Assembly (NCBI GenBank): GCA_020632795.1
Contig: JACKEV010000010.1
Span: 310,001-374,000, forward strand
DNA from: Alphaproteobacteria bacterium
GTDB taxonomy: Bacteria > Myxococcota_A > UBA796 > CAJQPC01
DNA length: 64,000 nt
Reading direction: 5' to 3'
In this document: positions 9,801-16,656 of the stretch, piece after piece
Numbering within the stretch: position 1 is the stretch's first letter
Layout: every line of letters begins with the position of its first letter
Position numbers and translations under genes: made by a program
Notes under the pieces: model-generated
Told to the model about the DNA's origin: nothing
Seen by the model: only the letters and a program-made list of their open reading frames with translations
The model's database searches: none

Positions 9801-11395
9801 CCGAGGTCGGCCGTGACCTCGCCCAGCTCCTGGAGGCCCTGATCGACCAGCTCGAGGACGCCTGGCGCCTGCTCGACGAGCTGCAGCGCAGCCTGGGCTT
9901 CAACGCCGAGCTGAGCCTGGCCGAGCTGGACGTGCTGCCCGCCGGGCCGCTCCCGGCCACCGGTCGGGAGGTCGTCGAGGAGATGCTGCTGGGCACCCTG
10001 CGGCGCCTCGCGGGACGGGTCACCGAGATGGACCGGGCGCTGGCCGGGGTGGACCTGCGCTCCGCGTCCGACGTCCGCAACATCGTCCTCGGGCACATCG
10101 ACGCCCTCCAGCGCATGCTGGTGGGCGGTCACTGGGACGAGCTGCGCCTCCAGCTCGTGCGGGGTCAGGTCCAGCGCAGCCGGGCGCTCATCACCGGCGG
10201 GGCCAGCAACCTGGGCGACCTCGGTCTGCACTTCCAGGAGGCCCTCCAGCGGGTCGTGGGCGACGAGGCCCTCCAGCGCACCCGCGAGGTCCTGGGCCTG
10301 CCCGATCCCAACGCCGTCGCCGAGTTGGGCCCCTCCACCTTCGCCCCCCCGACCCCTCGGGTCGAGCTGCCCGTGGTGTTCCGCCGCCTGTTCAGCGACG
10401 CCGCGCTGGAGGCCGGCGACCTGCTCACCGGCCGGGAGCGTGAGGTCGAGGCCGTGCGGCGCATCCTGCTGGGGGCGGCGCCCGGGGTGTCCCGCGCGGT
10501 CGCGGTCGTCGGGGTGGGCGGCATCGGCCAGGGCGCCGTGGTCAACGCCCTGCTGCGCGGCCTGCCCGACGCGGTCAGGGTCATCCGCCACGAGCTGCAC
10601 GCCCCCGTCCGCGACCCGGCCGACGTCGACCGCATGCTGGAGCGGGTCTCCTCCACCGACGCCATCGTGGTGGTCGAGGGCCTCCAGTGGCTCTTCAGCA
10701 TCGAGCCCGGCGGCTTCGCGCCTCTGCGGCGCTTCGTGCAGCGCGTGGTCGAGGATCAGGGCCAGAACGCATGGCTCATCTCCGCCCAGCGCCCGGTGTG
10801 GGCCTACGCCGACCGGGTGGTGGCCCTGCACGACGCCTTCCCCGAGCGCGTGGAGCTGAACCCCCTCGACGCCGACGGCCTGCGCCGCGCCATCCTCGAC
10901 CGCCACGCGATGAGCGGCTACGGCCTGCGCTTCGCCCGCCCCACCGGCAACCTGCCCTGGTGGCTCAAGGAGGCCACCACCCGCAGCGCCCAGGGCGACG
11001 AGCTGTACGAGAAGCACTACTTCGAGCGGCTGCACACCCTGACCGGCGGCGTGCTGTCCGACGCTCTGCGCCTGTGGATGGCCTCGGTGACCGAGGTCGC
11101 CGAGGACCGCAACGAGATCGTCATCGGGGACGTGCCCCCCACCCCCACCCGCCTGCTGCGCCAGCTCCCCGAGGAGCTGGTCATGACCCTGCGCCAGGTG
11201 GCCCGCCAGGGTCGCATCACCGCCAACAACCACGCCCGCCAGTTCCGCATGGAGCCCGAGGAGTCCGACGCCCTGCTGGCCCGGCTCACCCACTGGGGCC
11301 TGCTGGAGCGCGGCGAGCGCGGCGAGTACCACTTCGCCGCCGGGCTGGGCGGGCCCCTCTACCGCGTCCTGCGGGAGCGGAGGCTGGTGGGATGA
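6866..11395 (+). CDS. CPA-type antiporter fused to a long helical region and degenerate STAND/AAA-like ATPase
   Basis: This 1509-residue protein joins three parts. Residues 1 to about 450 form a CPA-type antiporter membrane domain with TM4 SAMSPAAS. The usual ion-binding Asp pair is replaced by Asn-Asn (VLNNIAVVV, near 223). Residues 470-1180 are long helical cytosolic sequence rich in Leu, Glu and Arg. Residues 1186-1509 start with LTGREREVEAV, then a P-loop-like GVGGIGQGAVV near 1214 that lacks the expected Gly-Lys-Thr/Ser, a Walker-B-like AIVVVEGLQWLF near 1265 and a C-terminal winged-helix-like segment. A strong AGGAGGT precedes the ATG. It sits between trkH and an MscS channel, pointing to K+ efflux or osmotic sensing. 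It may sense or gate rather than hydrolyse ATP or exchange ions. Confidence 0.75.
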   Translation: MAGGGHGPMRLDQALLKLAIVAGLFLIMLGLQELDLSMVGGENPLAMVTFGFIILAAFTLGEVLEKVGLPHITAYLLTGLVLGPEAAHVLHLPEALAIISADTVKDLKLFNDLAVALIALSAGAALELGGLRRSFKLLISLLGAQFLLLFVVLGGLVMLISGPIDGFALDFLADQPMEVKIAGALVLAIIGSAMSPAASIAIIQETRAKGPITDAALGVSVLNNIAVVVFFVVGFSVAVGLISGGDSGETSLLGELTVKIGGAAVLGALLGAGVALYIRFVGQELLLVLTGLCFAITYLARGNGVDPLLAFLFAGFIVRNFTQAGGALKQAIDILSMPIYVVFFFIAGAGLHLHDLKEMFEFALLLFVGRWFALWAGTAAGSRLGEGPYALGRIGWLGFGAQAGIALAMADAVSASLPAIGDKIYTLGVAGIALNEMVGPVALKVALGRVGETHTEAPAPIEDDDPTTAEVELSEEIFGRLPEWLPEPGHKGFDAWGQLPAIGSRTIVDVSRSLRADLQALVRDVRSGVVADRRETAHNFLSKLRREFLRHHRRAMVRAKAPDVDPAVFIAELRAQPSRLARSWENHILDRAATVDFQPELRTLQELVTVIDKTVAGMLNAKEIELEPELLMTSSADSALVRAEKTWLRARRALRMGPDRRLIELADIGRYTLSGQTPLHLHELAGIMTLAERHLLARARNIFESYHQGVDALVAHPEFQPERWTDLLERFREDTEEEFQLAHREIDRLADETVRVTAAVLGRPYRRFNELLHVAGTPQLPRSAYRFSKVYNQRVEAMSSLDSGVRQARELTRAEANGLAMELQLVRLRAGISELTHEKADAIARDIRGRLIQPFRRVHDAVSTTLVQLEEALQGAGPAGAEGGELDAAGLAVQVRAAVEPLHRTVDESLGIAGSLRNSLRSQATIEPLRQGLARGLDALTDRFLVAQNPPGLTGRRLPGRPTTREVPFRELATQYLDTEVGRDLAQLLEALIDQLEDAWRLLDELQRSLGFNAELSLAELDVLPAGPLPATGREVVEEMLLGTLRRLAGRVTEMDRALAGVDLRSASDVRNIVLGHIDALQRMLVGGHWDELRLQLVRGQVQRSRALITGGASNLGDLGLHFQEALQRVVGDEALQRTREVLGLPDPNAVAELGPSTFAPPTPRVELPVVFRRLFSDAALEAGDLLTGREREVEAVRRILLGAAPGVSRAVAVVGVGGIGQGAVVNALLRGLPDAVRVIRHELHAPVRDPADVDRMLERVSSTDAIVVVEGLQWLFSIEPGGFAPLRRFVQRVVEDQGQNAWLISAQRPVWAYADRVVALHDAFPERVELNPLDADGLRRAILDRHAMSGYGLRFARPTGNLPWWLKEATTRSAQGDELYEKHYFERLHTLTGGVLSDALRLWMASVTEVAEDRNEIVIGDVPPTPTRLLRQLPEELVMTLRQVARQGRITANNHARQFRMEPEESDALLARLTHWGLLERGERGEYHFAAGLGGPLYRVLRERRLVG

Positions 11396-12768
11396 TGAAG
11401 CTCCTCCTGGCCATCACCCTGCTCGCGCTGTCGCCCGCTCGGGCCCAGGACGTGCCGCCGCCTGAGCTTCCGCCGCCCCCATCCGCCGGGCCGCCCGAGG
11501 ACGCGCCGCCCCAGCCGGTCGAGGAGCCGCCCCCACCCGCACAGCCCCCTGCTGAAGAGCCCACCCCATCGGAGTCCCCCGAGGCCCCCCCCGCGGAGGA
11601 GCCCCCGACCGACGCCGCGCCGGTGGAGCCCCCGTCCGAGGAGGCCCTGGGCATCCCCCGCCCGGACACCGGCCTGCCGGACACCCAGGCCCCCGACGAC
11701 GATCCGCAGGTGGAGGAGGCCCCGCCCCCCGGGCCCCCCGGGACCCCCGCCGCGGTCGAGCCGCTGCCCCCGCTCATCCAGCCCCCCTGGCGCGCCCCCG
11801 CACCGCTGATCGACACGCCGGTGCCCTGGGTGTGGGATCCCCCGCTGGAGCCGCCGACCGTCGAGCCGCCGCCGGAGCCCCCCGCGGAGACCCCGGACGA
11901 GCCCCCCGCGGAGACCCCGGACGAGCCCCCCGACGAAGCGCCCGCTCAGCCGGACACCCCGCCGCCCCAGCAGGCCGAGACCCCCACCCAGCCGCAGCCT
12001 CTGGTCCGCCCCCTGCTGCCCGAGGCCCCCCAGCCCAGCGGCGGCGCCGTGATCGCCTGGCTGCTCGCGGGCCTGCTCGGGCTGGGCCTCTCCCGCCTCG
12101 CCGAGCGCCCCCGTCAGACCCTGAACCGCCGGGGGGTGCTGCCGGACGCCCTGCGCCTGCTCATCTCGGCCAGCCGCCTGTTCGCCATCGGCGCGTTCCT
12201 GGTGGCGACCCTCTACGCGATGCCCCGCGGCTGGGCCCCGGCGGTGCCTTTCGTGCTGGTGGGCGCGGCCCTGGCCCTGGGCTGGACCGCCCGCGACCTG
12301 CTCCGCGACCTGCTGGCCGGGGTCATCATCACCACCGAGGGCCGGTTCCTGCCCGATCAGCGCATCCGCTACCAGGGCCACGCCGGGGTCATCCAGGAGA
12401 TCGGGTTCCGCTCCCTGGTGGTGGTGGACGACGACGGCGTGCGCCTGACCATCCCCAACCGCCGCCTCCTGGAAGAAGCCGTCGCCACCGACAACGACCC
12501 CTTCGCCCCGGTCGAGGTGTACGTTCACGTCGCCAAGGGCGCCGGGGCGGGCCACGTCCGCCAGATCCTGGAAGAGCTGGCCCTGCTCTCTCCCTACGTC
12601 GCCCCCTCCCGACCGCCCCACGTCTACCGCGACCCGGACAAGGCCGACGTCTGGATCGTCGAGGCCCGCCTGATCCACGCCCGCTACGCCCGCAGCTTCC
12701 GGGGGGCCCTGGTCGAGCTGGCGGATGAGGTGCTGGGCGAGAGCGGACGGAGGCGGACCGAGGAGTAG
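11392..12768 (+). CDS. MscS-type mechanosensitive channel with secreted proline-rich N-terminal domain
   Basis: The protein has 458 residues. A signal peptide (MMKLLLAITLLALSPARAQ) is followed by about 200 residues of Pro/Glu-rich low-complexity sequence, including tandem PAETPDEPP repeats. The C-terminal half has two or three membrane segments and an MscS beta domain with conserved VIITTEGRFLPDQRIRYQGH and LTIPNRRL. MscS channels release solutes on hypo-osmotic shock. The extended periplasmic Pro-rich region probably spans or senses the envelope. The start overlaps the stop of the antiporter fusion, tying turgor release to the potassium transporters upstream. ATG at 11395 is an alternative start. 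Confidence 0.85.
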   Translation: MMKLLLAITLLALSPARAQDVPPPELPPPPSAGPPEDAPPQPVEEPPPPAQPPAEEPTPSESPEAPPAEEPPTDAAPVEPPSEEALGIPRPDTGLPDTQAPDDDPQVEEAPPPGPPGTPAAVEPLPPLIQPPWRAPAPLIDTPVPWVWDPPLEPPTVEPPPEPPAETPDEPPAETPDEPPDEAPAQPDTPPPQQAETPTQPQPLVRPLLPEAPQPSGGAVIAWLLAGLLGLGLSRLAERPRQTLNRRGVLPDALRLLISASRLFAIGAFLVATLYAMPRGWAPAVPFVLVGAALALGWTARDLLRDLLAGVIITTEGRFLPDQRIRYQGHAGVIQEIGFRSLVVVDDDGVRLTIPNRRLLEEAVATDNDPFAPVEVYVHVAKGAGAGHVRQILEELALLSPYVAPSRPPHVYRDPDKADVWIVEARLIHARYARSFRGALVELADEVLGESGRRRTEE

Positions 12769-12782
12769 GCGCCCCGGCGCCT
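12767..12782 (+). terminator. Candidate hairpin terminator after the potassium operon
   Basis: AGGCGC, a CCCG loop and GCGCCT form a six-base-pair GC hairpin overlapping the stop codon of the MscS gene. No U-tract follows, so this is either a weak or Rho-assisted terminator or chance in GC-rich DNA. Its position between the operon end and the next promoter is suggestive. Confidence 0.3.
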
Positions 12783-12803
12783 CAAGATTCCCCACATCGC
12801 GGG

Positions 12804-12832
12804 TTGACAGACCCGTGCATCCCATATATAGT
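12804..12832 (+). promoter_or_regulatory. Sigma70-type promoter for the ArsR/AHSA1/GST operon
   Basis: A perfect TTGACA (12804-12809) is followed by 17 bases and TATAGT (12827-12832), five of six matches to the -10 consensus. This is the strongest promoter I see in the window. Transcription would begin near 12839-12841, only about ten bases before the ArsR start codon. The flanking AT-rich stretch has a short inverted repeat, ATCA (12836-12839) and TGAT (12851-12854), that could be part of the ArsR operator. Confidence 0.7.
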
Positions 12833-12849
12833 CAAATCACTAATTAACA

Positions 12850-13197
12850 ATGATACTAAATAACAAACAACTCAACCAGACCTTCTCCGCCCTGGCCGAC
12901 CCCACCCGTCGCGCCATGCTGGAGCAGCTCGCCCAGGGCGACGCCACGCTCACCGAGCTGGCGGAGCACTTCGACCTGTCCATGCCCACCCTGTCCCGGC
13001 ACCTGCGGGTGCTGGAGCAGGCGGGCCTGGTCACCCGTACCCGGGACGGGGTGCGGCGCCCGGCCACCCTCAACGCCGCCCCTCTGCGCCCCGCGTCGGC
13101 GTGGCTGGACCGCTACGCCCGCTTCTGGAACCGCAAGATCGACCACCTCGAGCAGCTCCTGCTCGACCTCCCCCCGGAGACGCCCGATGAACGCTGA
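12850..13197 (+). CDS. ArsR-family winged-helix transcriptional repressor
   Basis: The 115-residue protein has the ArsR core: LADPTRRAMLEQL, then recognition helix LSMPTLSRHLRVLEQAGLV and a beta wing with Arg-rich tips. No metal-binding Cys motif is present, which fits the subfamily that is encoded beside AHSA1/SRPBCC proteins and responds to small ligands rather than metals. The start lies about ten bases from the predicted transcription start with no Shine-Dalgarno sequence, so translation may be nearly leaderless. It overlaps the next gene by 11 bases. Autoregulation is likely. Confidence 0.88.
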   Translation: MILNNKQLNQTFSALADPTRRAMLEQLAQGDATLTELAEHFDLSMPTLSRHLRVLEQAGLVTRTRDGVRRPATLNAAPLRPASAWLDRYARFWNRKIDHLEQLLLDLPPETPDER

Positions 13198-13624
13198 GAC
13201 CGACGCTGTGTGCCTGGAGCGGGTGCTGCCCGCCTCGCCGGGCCGGGTGTTCGACGCCTGGACCCGCCCGGACTGGCTGGCCCTGTGGTGGACCCCGCCC
13301 TCCACCGGCCTGCTCACCGAGGTCGAGGCCCTCGACCCCGTGGTCGGCGGCGCCCTGCGGCTCTCCGTGCACGCGGGGACCCAGGTGGTGGCCCGGGTCT
13401 GGGGGGTGTTCGAGCAGGTCGAGCGCCCCCGCGTGCTGGCGTTCACCTGGAACTCCGACGGCGACTGCGAGGGCGCGACCTCGCGGGTCACTGTCTCCCT
13501 GCGGCCTCACCCTCGTGGCTGCGCGCTGACCCTGGTCCACAGCCAGGGCCCGCCGGCGCAGGCCGAGCCGAGCTGGCGGGCGATGCTCGCCAACCTGTCC
13601 GATCACCTCCAAGGGAGTCCTTGA
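13187..13624 (+). CDS. SRPBCC/AHSA1-family protein
   Basis: The 145-residue protein begins with the usual AHSA1 (Hsp90 activator-like) pattern: an opening strand, PGRVFDAWTRPDWLALWW, a central G-x-L-R strand and a closing amphipathic helix. The fold makes a hydrophobic cavity for lipids or aromatic ligands. Pairing with an ArsR repressor in an overlapping two-gene unit is very common in bacteria and suggests the protein handles the ligand the repressor senses. The ligand itself is unknown. Confidence 0.85.
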   Translation: MNAETDAVCLERVLPASPGRVFDAWTRPDWLALWWTPPSTGLLTEVEALDPVVGGALRLSVHAGTQVVARVWGVFEQVERPRVLAFTWNSDGDCEGATSRVTVSLRPHPRGCALTLVHSQGPPAQAEPSWRAMLANLSDHLQGSP

Positions 13625-14221
13625 ATGTCCCAGCTCACCCTGTATGGCTTCGCGCCGTCGACCTACACCCGCACCGCCCGCATGGCCTGCGTCGAGAAGG
13701 GCGTGCCCTACGACCTCCAGCCCTCCGCCCTCGGCAAGCCGGCCTACGCCGCGCTGCACCCCTTCCACAAGATGCCGGCGCTGACCCACGGCGACGTGCG
13801 GCTGTTCGAGACGATGGCCATCATCCGCTACATCGACGAGGCCTTCGACGGCCCCGCGCTCCAGCCGTCCACCCCCGCGGCCCGCGCCCGCATGGCCCAG
13901 TGGGAGAGCGTGGTCAGCAGCTACACCTACCGCACGGTCATCTCCAAGTGGGTCCTGGCGGCGATGCACAACAACCCGGCCGAGCAGATCGCCGAGGCCG
14001 CCAAGGCCGCCGCCGCGCACCTCACCCTCATCGACGGCCTGGTGGGCGACAGCGCCTGGCTGGCCGGCGACCAGCTCAGCCTGGCCGACCTCACCATGGC
14101 CCCGGTCCTGGCCTACGTCGCAGGCATCCCCGAGGGCGCGGCGATGATGGCGGCCTGCCCGAACCTCTCCAGGGTCTATGGCGCGATCTCGGCGCGGGAG
14201 AGCTTCACCGCGACCGGCTGA
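13625..14221 (+). CDS. Glutathione S-transferase family protein
   Basis: This 198-residue protein has an N-terminal thioredoxin-like GST domain (LTLYGFAPSTYTRTARMAC, then HKMPALTHGDVRLFETMAI) and an all-helical C-terminal domain. PSTYTR provides the Ser/Tyr region that normally activates glutathione, and the cis-Pro precedes ALTHGD. It starts directly after the AHSA1 stop, with AGGGAG upstream, so it belongs to the ArsR operon. It probably conjugates or isomerises an electrophilic compound as part of a stress response. Confidence 0.88.
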   Translation: MSQLTLYGFAPSTYTRTARMACVEKGVPYDLQPSALGKPAYAALHPFHKMPALTHGDVRLFETMAIIRYIDEAFDGPALQPSTPAARARMAQWESVVSSYTYRTVISKWVLAAMHNNPAEQIAEAAKAAAAHLTLIDGLVGDSAWLAGDQLSLADLTMAPVLAYVAGIPEGAAMMAACPNLSRVYGAISARESFTATG

Positions 14222-14735
14222 GCCGCCGGGGCCACAGCGCCCAGATCCACAGCGGCGCGAACTGCGCCACCTCGGTGAGCGCCACGGTCAGCCCGCGGGG
14301 CGACAGGAAGGCCGCCCCGATGGGCGCCACCGGGATGGGCCGCCACGGCGCGAAGAAGCGCGCGTCGCTGGCGGGCCACAACAGCGCGATGCCCAGCCCT
14401 CCGGTGGTCATCGAATCCAGCAGGCCGTGGCTGCCCATGACCACGGCCACGAAGAGGGCGAGCCGGAGCGGCCGGGGGCGCCCGGCCAGGCGCGCGCCCA
14501 GCCCCACCAGCGCCCCGCAGGCCGCCGCCACCGCCAGGGAGTGGGAGGCCCCCCGGTGCCCGAAGGGGGCGTGGTAGGGGATGCCCAGGGCGAAGGCGAC
14601 CACGTCGGCGTCGGGGAGCACGCTCCATATGCAGAAGCCCATCATCGCGGTCGCGAGGGTGCGCGTGGAGGCGCCGCGGTCGGCGTAGAGGCGACCGGCG
14701 GCGAGGCCGACGGCGATGTGACCGAAGGAGGCCAT
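14205..14735 (-). CDS. YdjM/DUF457-like membrane-bound metal-dependent hydrolase
   Basis: The chosen start gives 176 residues beginning MASFGHIAVGLAAGRLY; an in-frame upstream GTG would add 21 residues with no support. The family pattern is clear. It has HIAVG at the N-terminus, LPDADVVAFALG with paired Asp, HRGASHSLA with metal-binding His residues, and a late SHGLLDSMTTGGLG. Four or so membrane segments alternate with these motifs. Known members are inner-membrane hydrolases of poorly known substrate. It overlaps the GST tail-to-tail by 17 bases. Confidence 0.82.
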   Translation of the reverse strand: MASFGHIAVGLAAGRLYADRGASTRTLATAMMGFCIWSVLPDADVVAFALGIPYHAPFGHRGASHSLAVAAACGALVGLGARLAGRPRPLRLALFVAVVMGSHGLLDSMTTGGLGIALLWPASDARFFAPWRPIPVAPIGAAFLSPRGLTVALTEVAQFAPLWIWALWPRRLSRSR

Positions 14736-14778
14736 GGGGTGACGAGATCCTGCCGGTTCGGGGGCACGATGGGCTGTG

Positions 14779-14787
14779 TGATATACA
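14779..14787 (+). promoter_or_regulatory. Candidate extended -10 promoter for the chain-elongation cluster
   Basis: TGA immediately followed by TATACA makes an extended -10 element (TGn plus hexamer) about 40 bases before the TTG start of the fused isomerase gene. No good -35 is visible, which extended -10 promoters do not need. It lies in the divergent gap between the membrane hydrolase and the cluster. Confidence 0.4.
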
Positions 14788-14826
14788 AGGCCGACCATCC
14801 GCCGTCCATCGAACCCGGAGCCCCCG

Positions 14827-16656
14827 TTGGACAGGACGCATCAGGGCCTGGCGTGGCGCTGCGGCGACTTCGTGAACACCGACGTCATCGCGCCCGGCCG
14901 CTTCGAGCCCTACCCCGACGACGACGCCCTCGCCCGCGCCGCCCTCATCGACTACCCGACGGAGCACCCCTTCGTCGATCCGACCACCGGGCGCTCCCGC
15001 TACAGCGTCATCTTCGCCGGGGCGGAGATGGGCTGCGGGTCCAGCCGGGAGACGGCCCCCATGGCGCTGCGCGCGGCCGGGGCCCGGGTGATCGTGGCGC
15101 CGTCCTTCGCCCGGATCTTCTACCGGAACTGCATCAACATGGGGCTCATCGTCCCCATCGTGCTCGACCACGGCCTGGACGACGCGGTCATCGGGGCGCC
15201 GGTCGAGGTCGACTTCGAACGGCGCGTGCTCCGGGTCGCCGGGCAGGCCTTCTCGTTCCCTGACTTCGGCGCGGTCCGGGACATCGTCGCCCACGGCGGC
15301 CTGGCGGCCTACACCCGCAGCCGGATGGACAGCCCGCTCCCCAAGGTCTCCACGGACGCCCCCGCCCAGGCGCCCGCCCCGCAGTCGATGACGGAGAAGA
15401 TCCTGGCGCGGGCCGCGGGCGTCGACCGGGCGCGCCCTGGCGAGGTGATCGAGGCCGAGCTGGACCTGGTGTTCGCCCACGACGCCGTCGCCTACACCCT
15501 GAAGCGGTGGTTCCATCGAGAGTTCGGAGCGGACGCGCGGGTGTGGGACCCCGACCGGGTGGCGCTGTTCCAGGACCATCTCGTGCCCGCCAAGGACGCC
15601 GCCTCCCAGGCGCTGGCCCGCGCGCTGGCCTCCTTCGCCGAGGAGCAGGGCATCTCCAAGCGCTTCCTGTACGGCCGGGACTACGGCATCAGCCACGTCG
15701 TGCTGTGTGAGCGCGGCATGGTCCAGCCCGGCACGCTCACCATCGGGGCCGACTCCCACGCCGTCACCTACGGGGCCCTGAACGCCATCGGTGTCGGCGT
15801 CGGTTTGGTGGACGTGATGTGCGCCCTCTACACCGGGCGCCTGTGGCTCAGGGTCCCCCGCACCATCGGCGTTCAGATCGACGGCGCGCTCCCGCCGGGG
15901 GTCATGGCGAAGGACATCATCCTGAAGCTCGTGGGGGACCTCGGGCAGGCCGGCGCCTCGGCCTGCGCCGTGGAGTTCTTCGGGACGACCGTGGACGCGA
16001 TGTCCGTCCAGGAGCGCATGACGCTGTGCAACATGACCGTGGAGGCCGGCGCGACCAACGCCGTCATGCCCATGTCCGAGCGCGTGCGCGACCACCTGGG
16101 CGCCTGCGGTGCGTCCACGCAGCGCGCGGTCACCACCGACCCCGGGTACCGCTACCATCGGCAACTCCACTACCGGGCAGAGTCCCTGGAGCCGATGGTC
16201 GCCCGCCCGCACGCCCCGGACAACGTCGTCCCCGCCAGGGACCTGAGCACGTCGCGCGTGGCGGTCCAGCAGGTCTACGTGGGCTCGTGCGCGGGGGGCA
16301 AGGAGGAGGACATCGCGGCGCTCGCCCGGGAGCTGGAGGGCCGCCGGATCGCAGATGGGCTGCGCCTGATCGTGGTCCCGGCGTCCACCCGCGTATACCG
16401 CGCGCTGCTCGACGCCGGATGGATCGCCGCGCTGCTCGACGCGGGCGCGGTGGTGGAGTCGCCGGGCTGCAAGGCCTGCTACGGCGCGCACGGCGGGGTC
16501 CTGGGCGACGGGGAGGTCTGCCTCTCCACCACCAACCGGAACTACCGCGGTCGCATGGGCAACCCCCGGTCCGAGGTCTACCTCTGCTCGCCCATCGTCG
16601 CGGCTCGCTCGGCCGTCGCCGGCTACATCACCGCCGAGGAGGTTCGCCGTGGATGA
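14827..16656 (+). CDS. Fused LeuD-LeuC-type isomerase (aconitase superfamily)
   Basis: The 609-residue protein puts the small (swivel) domain first: RCGDFVNTDVIAPGRF, then the substrate-binding loop GCGSSRE at 69-75. The large domain follows from about residue 190. Three Fe-S ligands are visible: Cys488 in GSCAGGKEED and Cys548/Cys551 in SPGCKACYGAHGG. Family members move a hydroxyl between adjacent carbons of a 2-alkylmalate by dehydration and rehydration. The TTG start has GGAG six bases upstream. It overlaps the synthase gene by eight bases. The small-large fusion differs from normal leucine-pathway LeuC and LeuD and resembles isomerases of specialised pathways. The substrate is not determined. 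Confidence 0.82.
   Translation: MDRTHQGLAWRCGDFVNTDVIAPGRFEPYPDDDALARAALIDYPTEHPFVDPTTGRSRYSVIFAGAEMGCGSSRETAPMALRAAGARVIVAPSFARIFYRNCINMGLIVPIVLDHGLDDAVIGAPVEVDFERRVLRVAGQAFSFPDFGAVRDIVAHGGLAAYTRSRMDSPLPKVSTDAPAQAPAPQSMTEKILARAAGVDRARPGEVIEAELDLVFAHDAVAYTLKRWFHREFGADARVWDPDRVALFQDHLVPAKDAASQALARALASFAEEQGISKRFLYGRDYGISHVVLCERGMVQPGTLTIGADSHAVTYGALNAIGVGVGLVDVMCALYTGRLWLRVPRTIGVQIDGALPPGVMAKDIILKLVGDLGQAGASACAVEFFGTTVDAMSVQERMTLCNMTVEAGATNAVMPMSERVRDHLGACGASTQRAVTTDPGYRYHRQLHYRAESLEPMVARPHAPDNVVPARDLSTSRVAVQQVYVGSCAGGKEEDIAALARELEGRRIADGLRLIVVPASTRVYRALLDAGWIAALLDAGAVVESPGCKACYGAHGGVLGDGEVCLSTTNRNYRGRMGNPRSEVYLCSPIVAARSAVAGYITAEEVRRG

Noticed and set aside
5252..11332. A 2026-codon open frame antisense to the TrkH and antiporter genes
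   Set aside because: It is rich in Gly, Ala, Val, His and Gln with no domain, and lies opposite clear membrane proteins. High GC content removes stop codons from antisense frames here.
10687..11391. N-terminal extension of the MscS gene into the antiporter-fusion gene
   Set aside because: The extension is Arg/Pro/Gly-rich shadow sequence. The ATG at 11392 gives a proper signal peptide and a coupled start.
11850..11945. Regulatory DNA repeat
   Set aside because: The repeat encodes PAETPDEPP units within the Pro-rich periplasmic domain of the MscS protein; it is a coding repeat.
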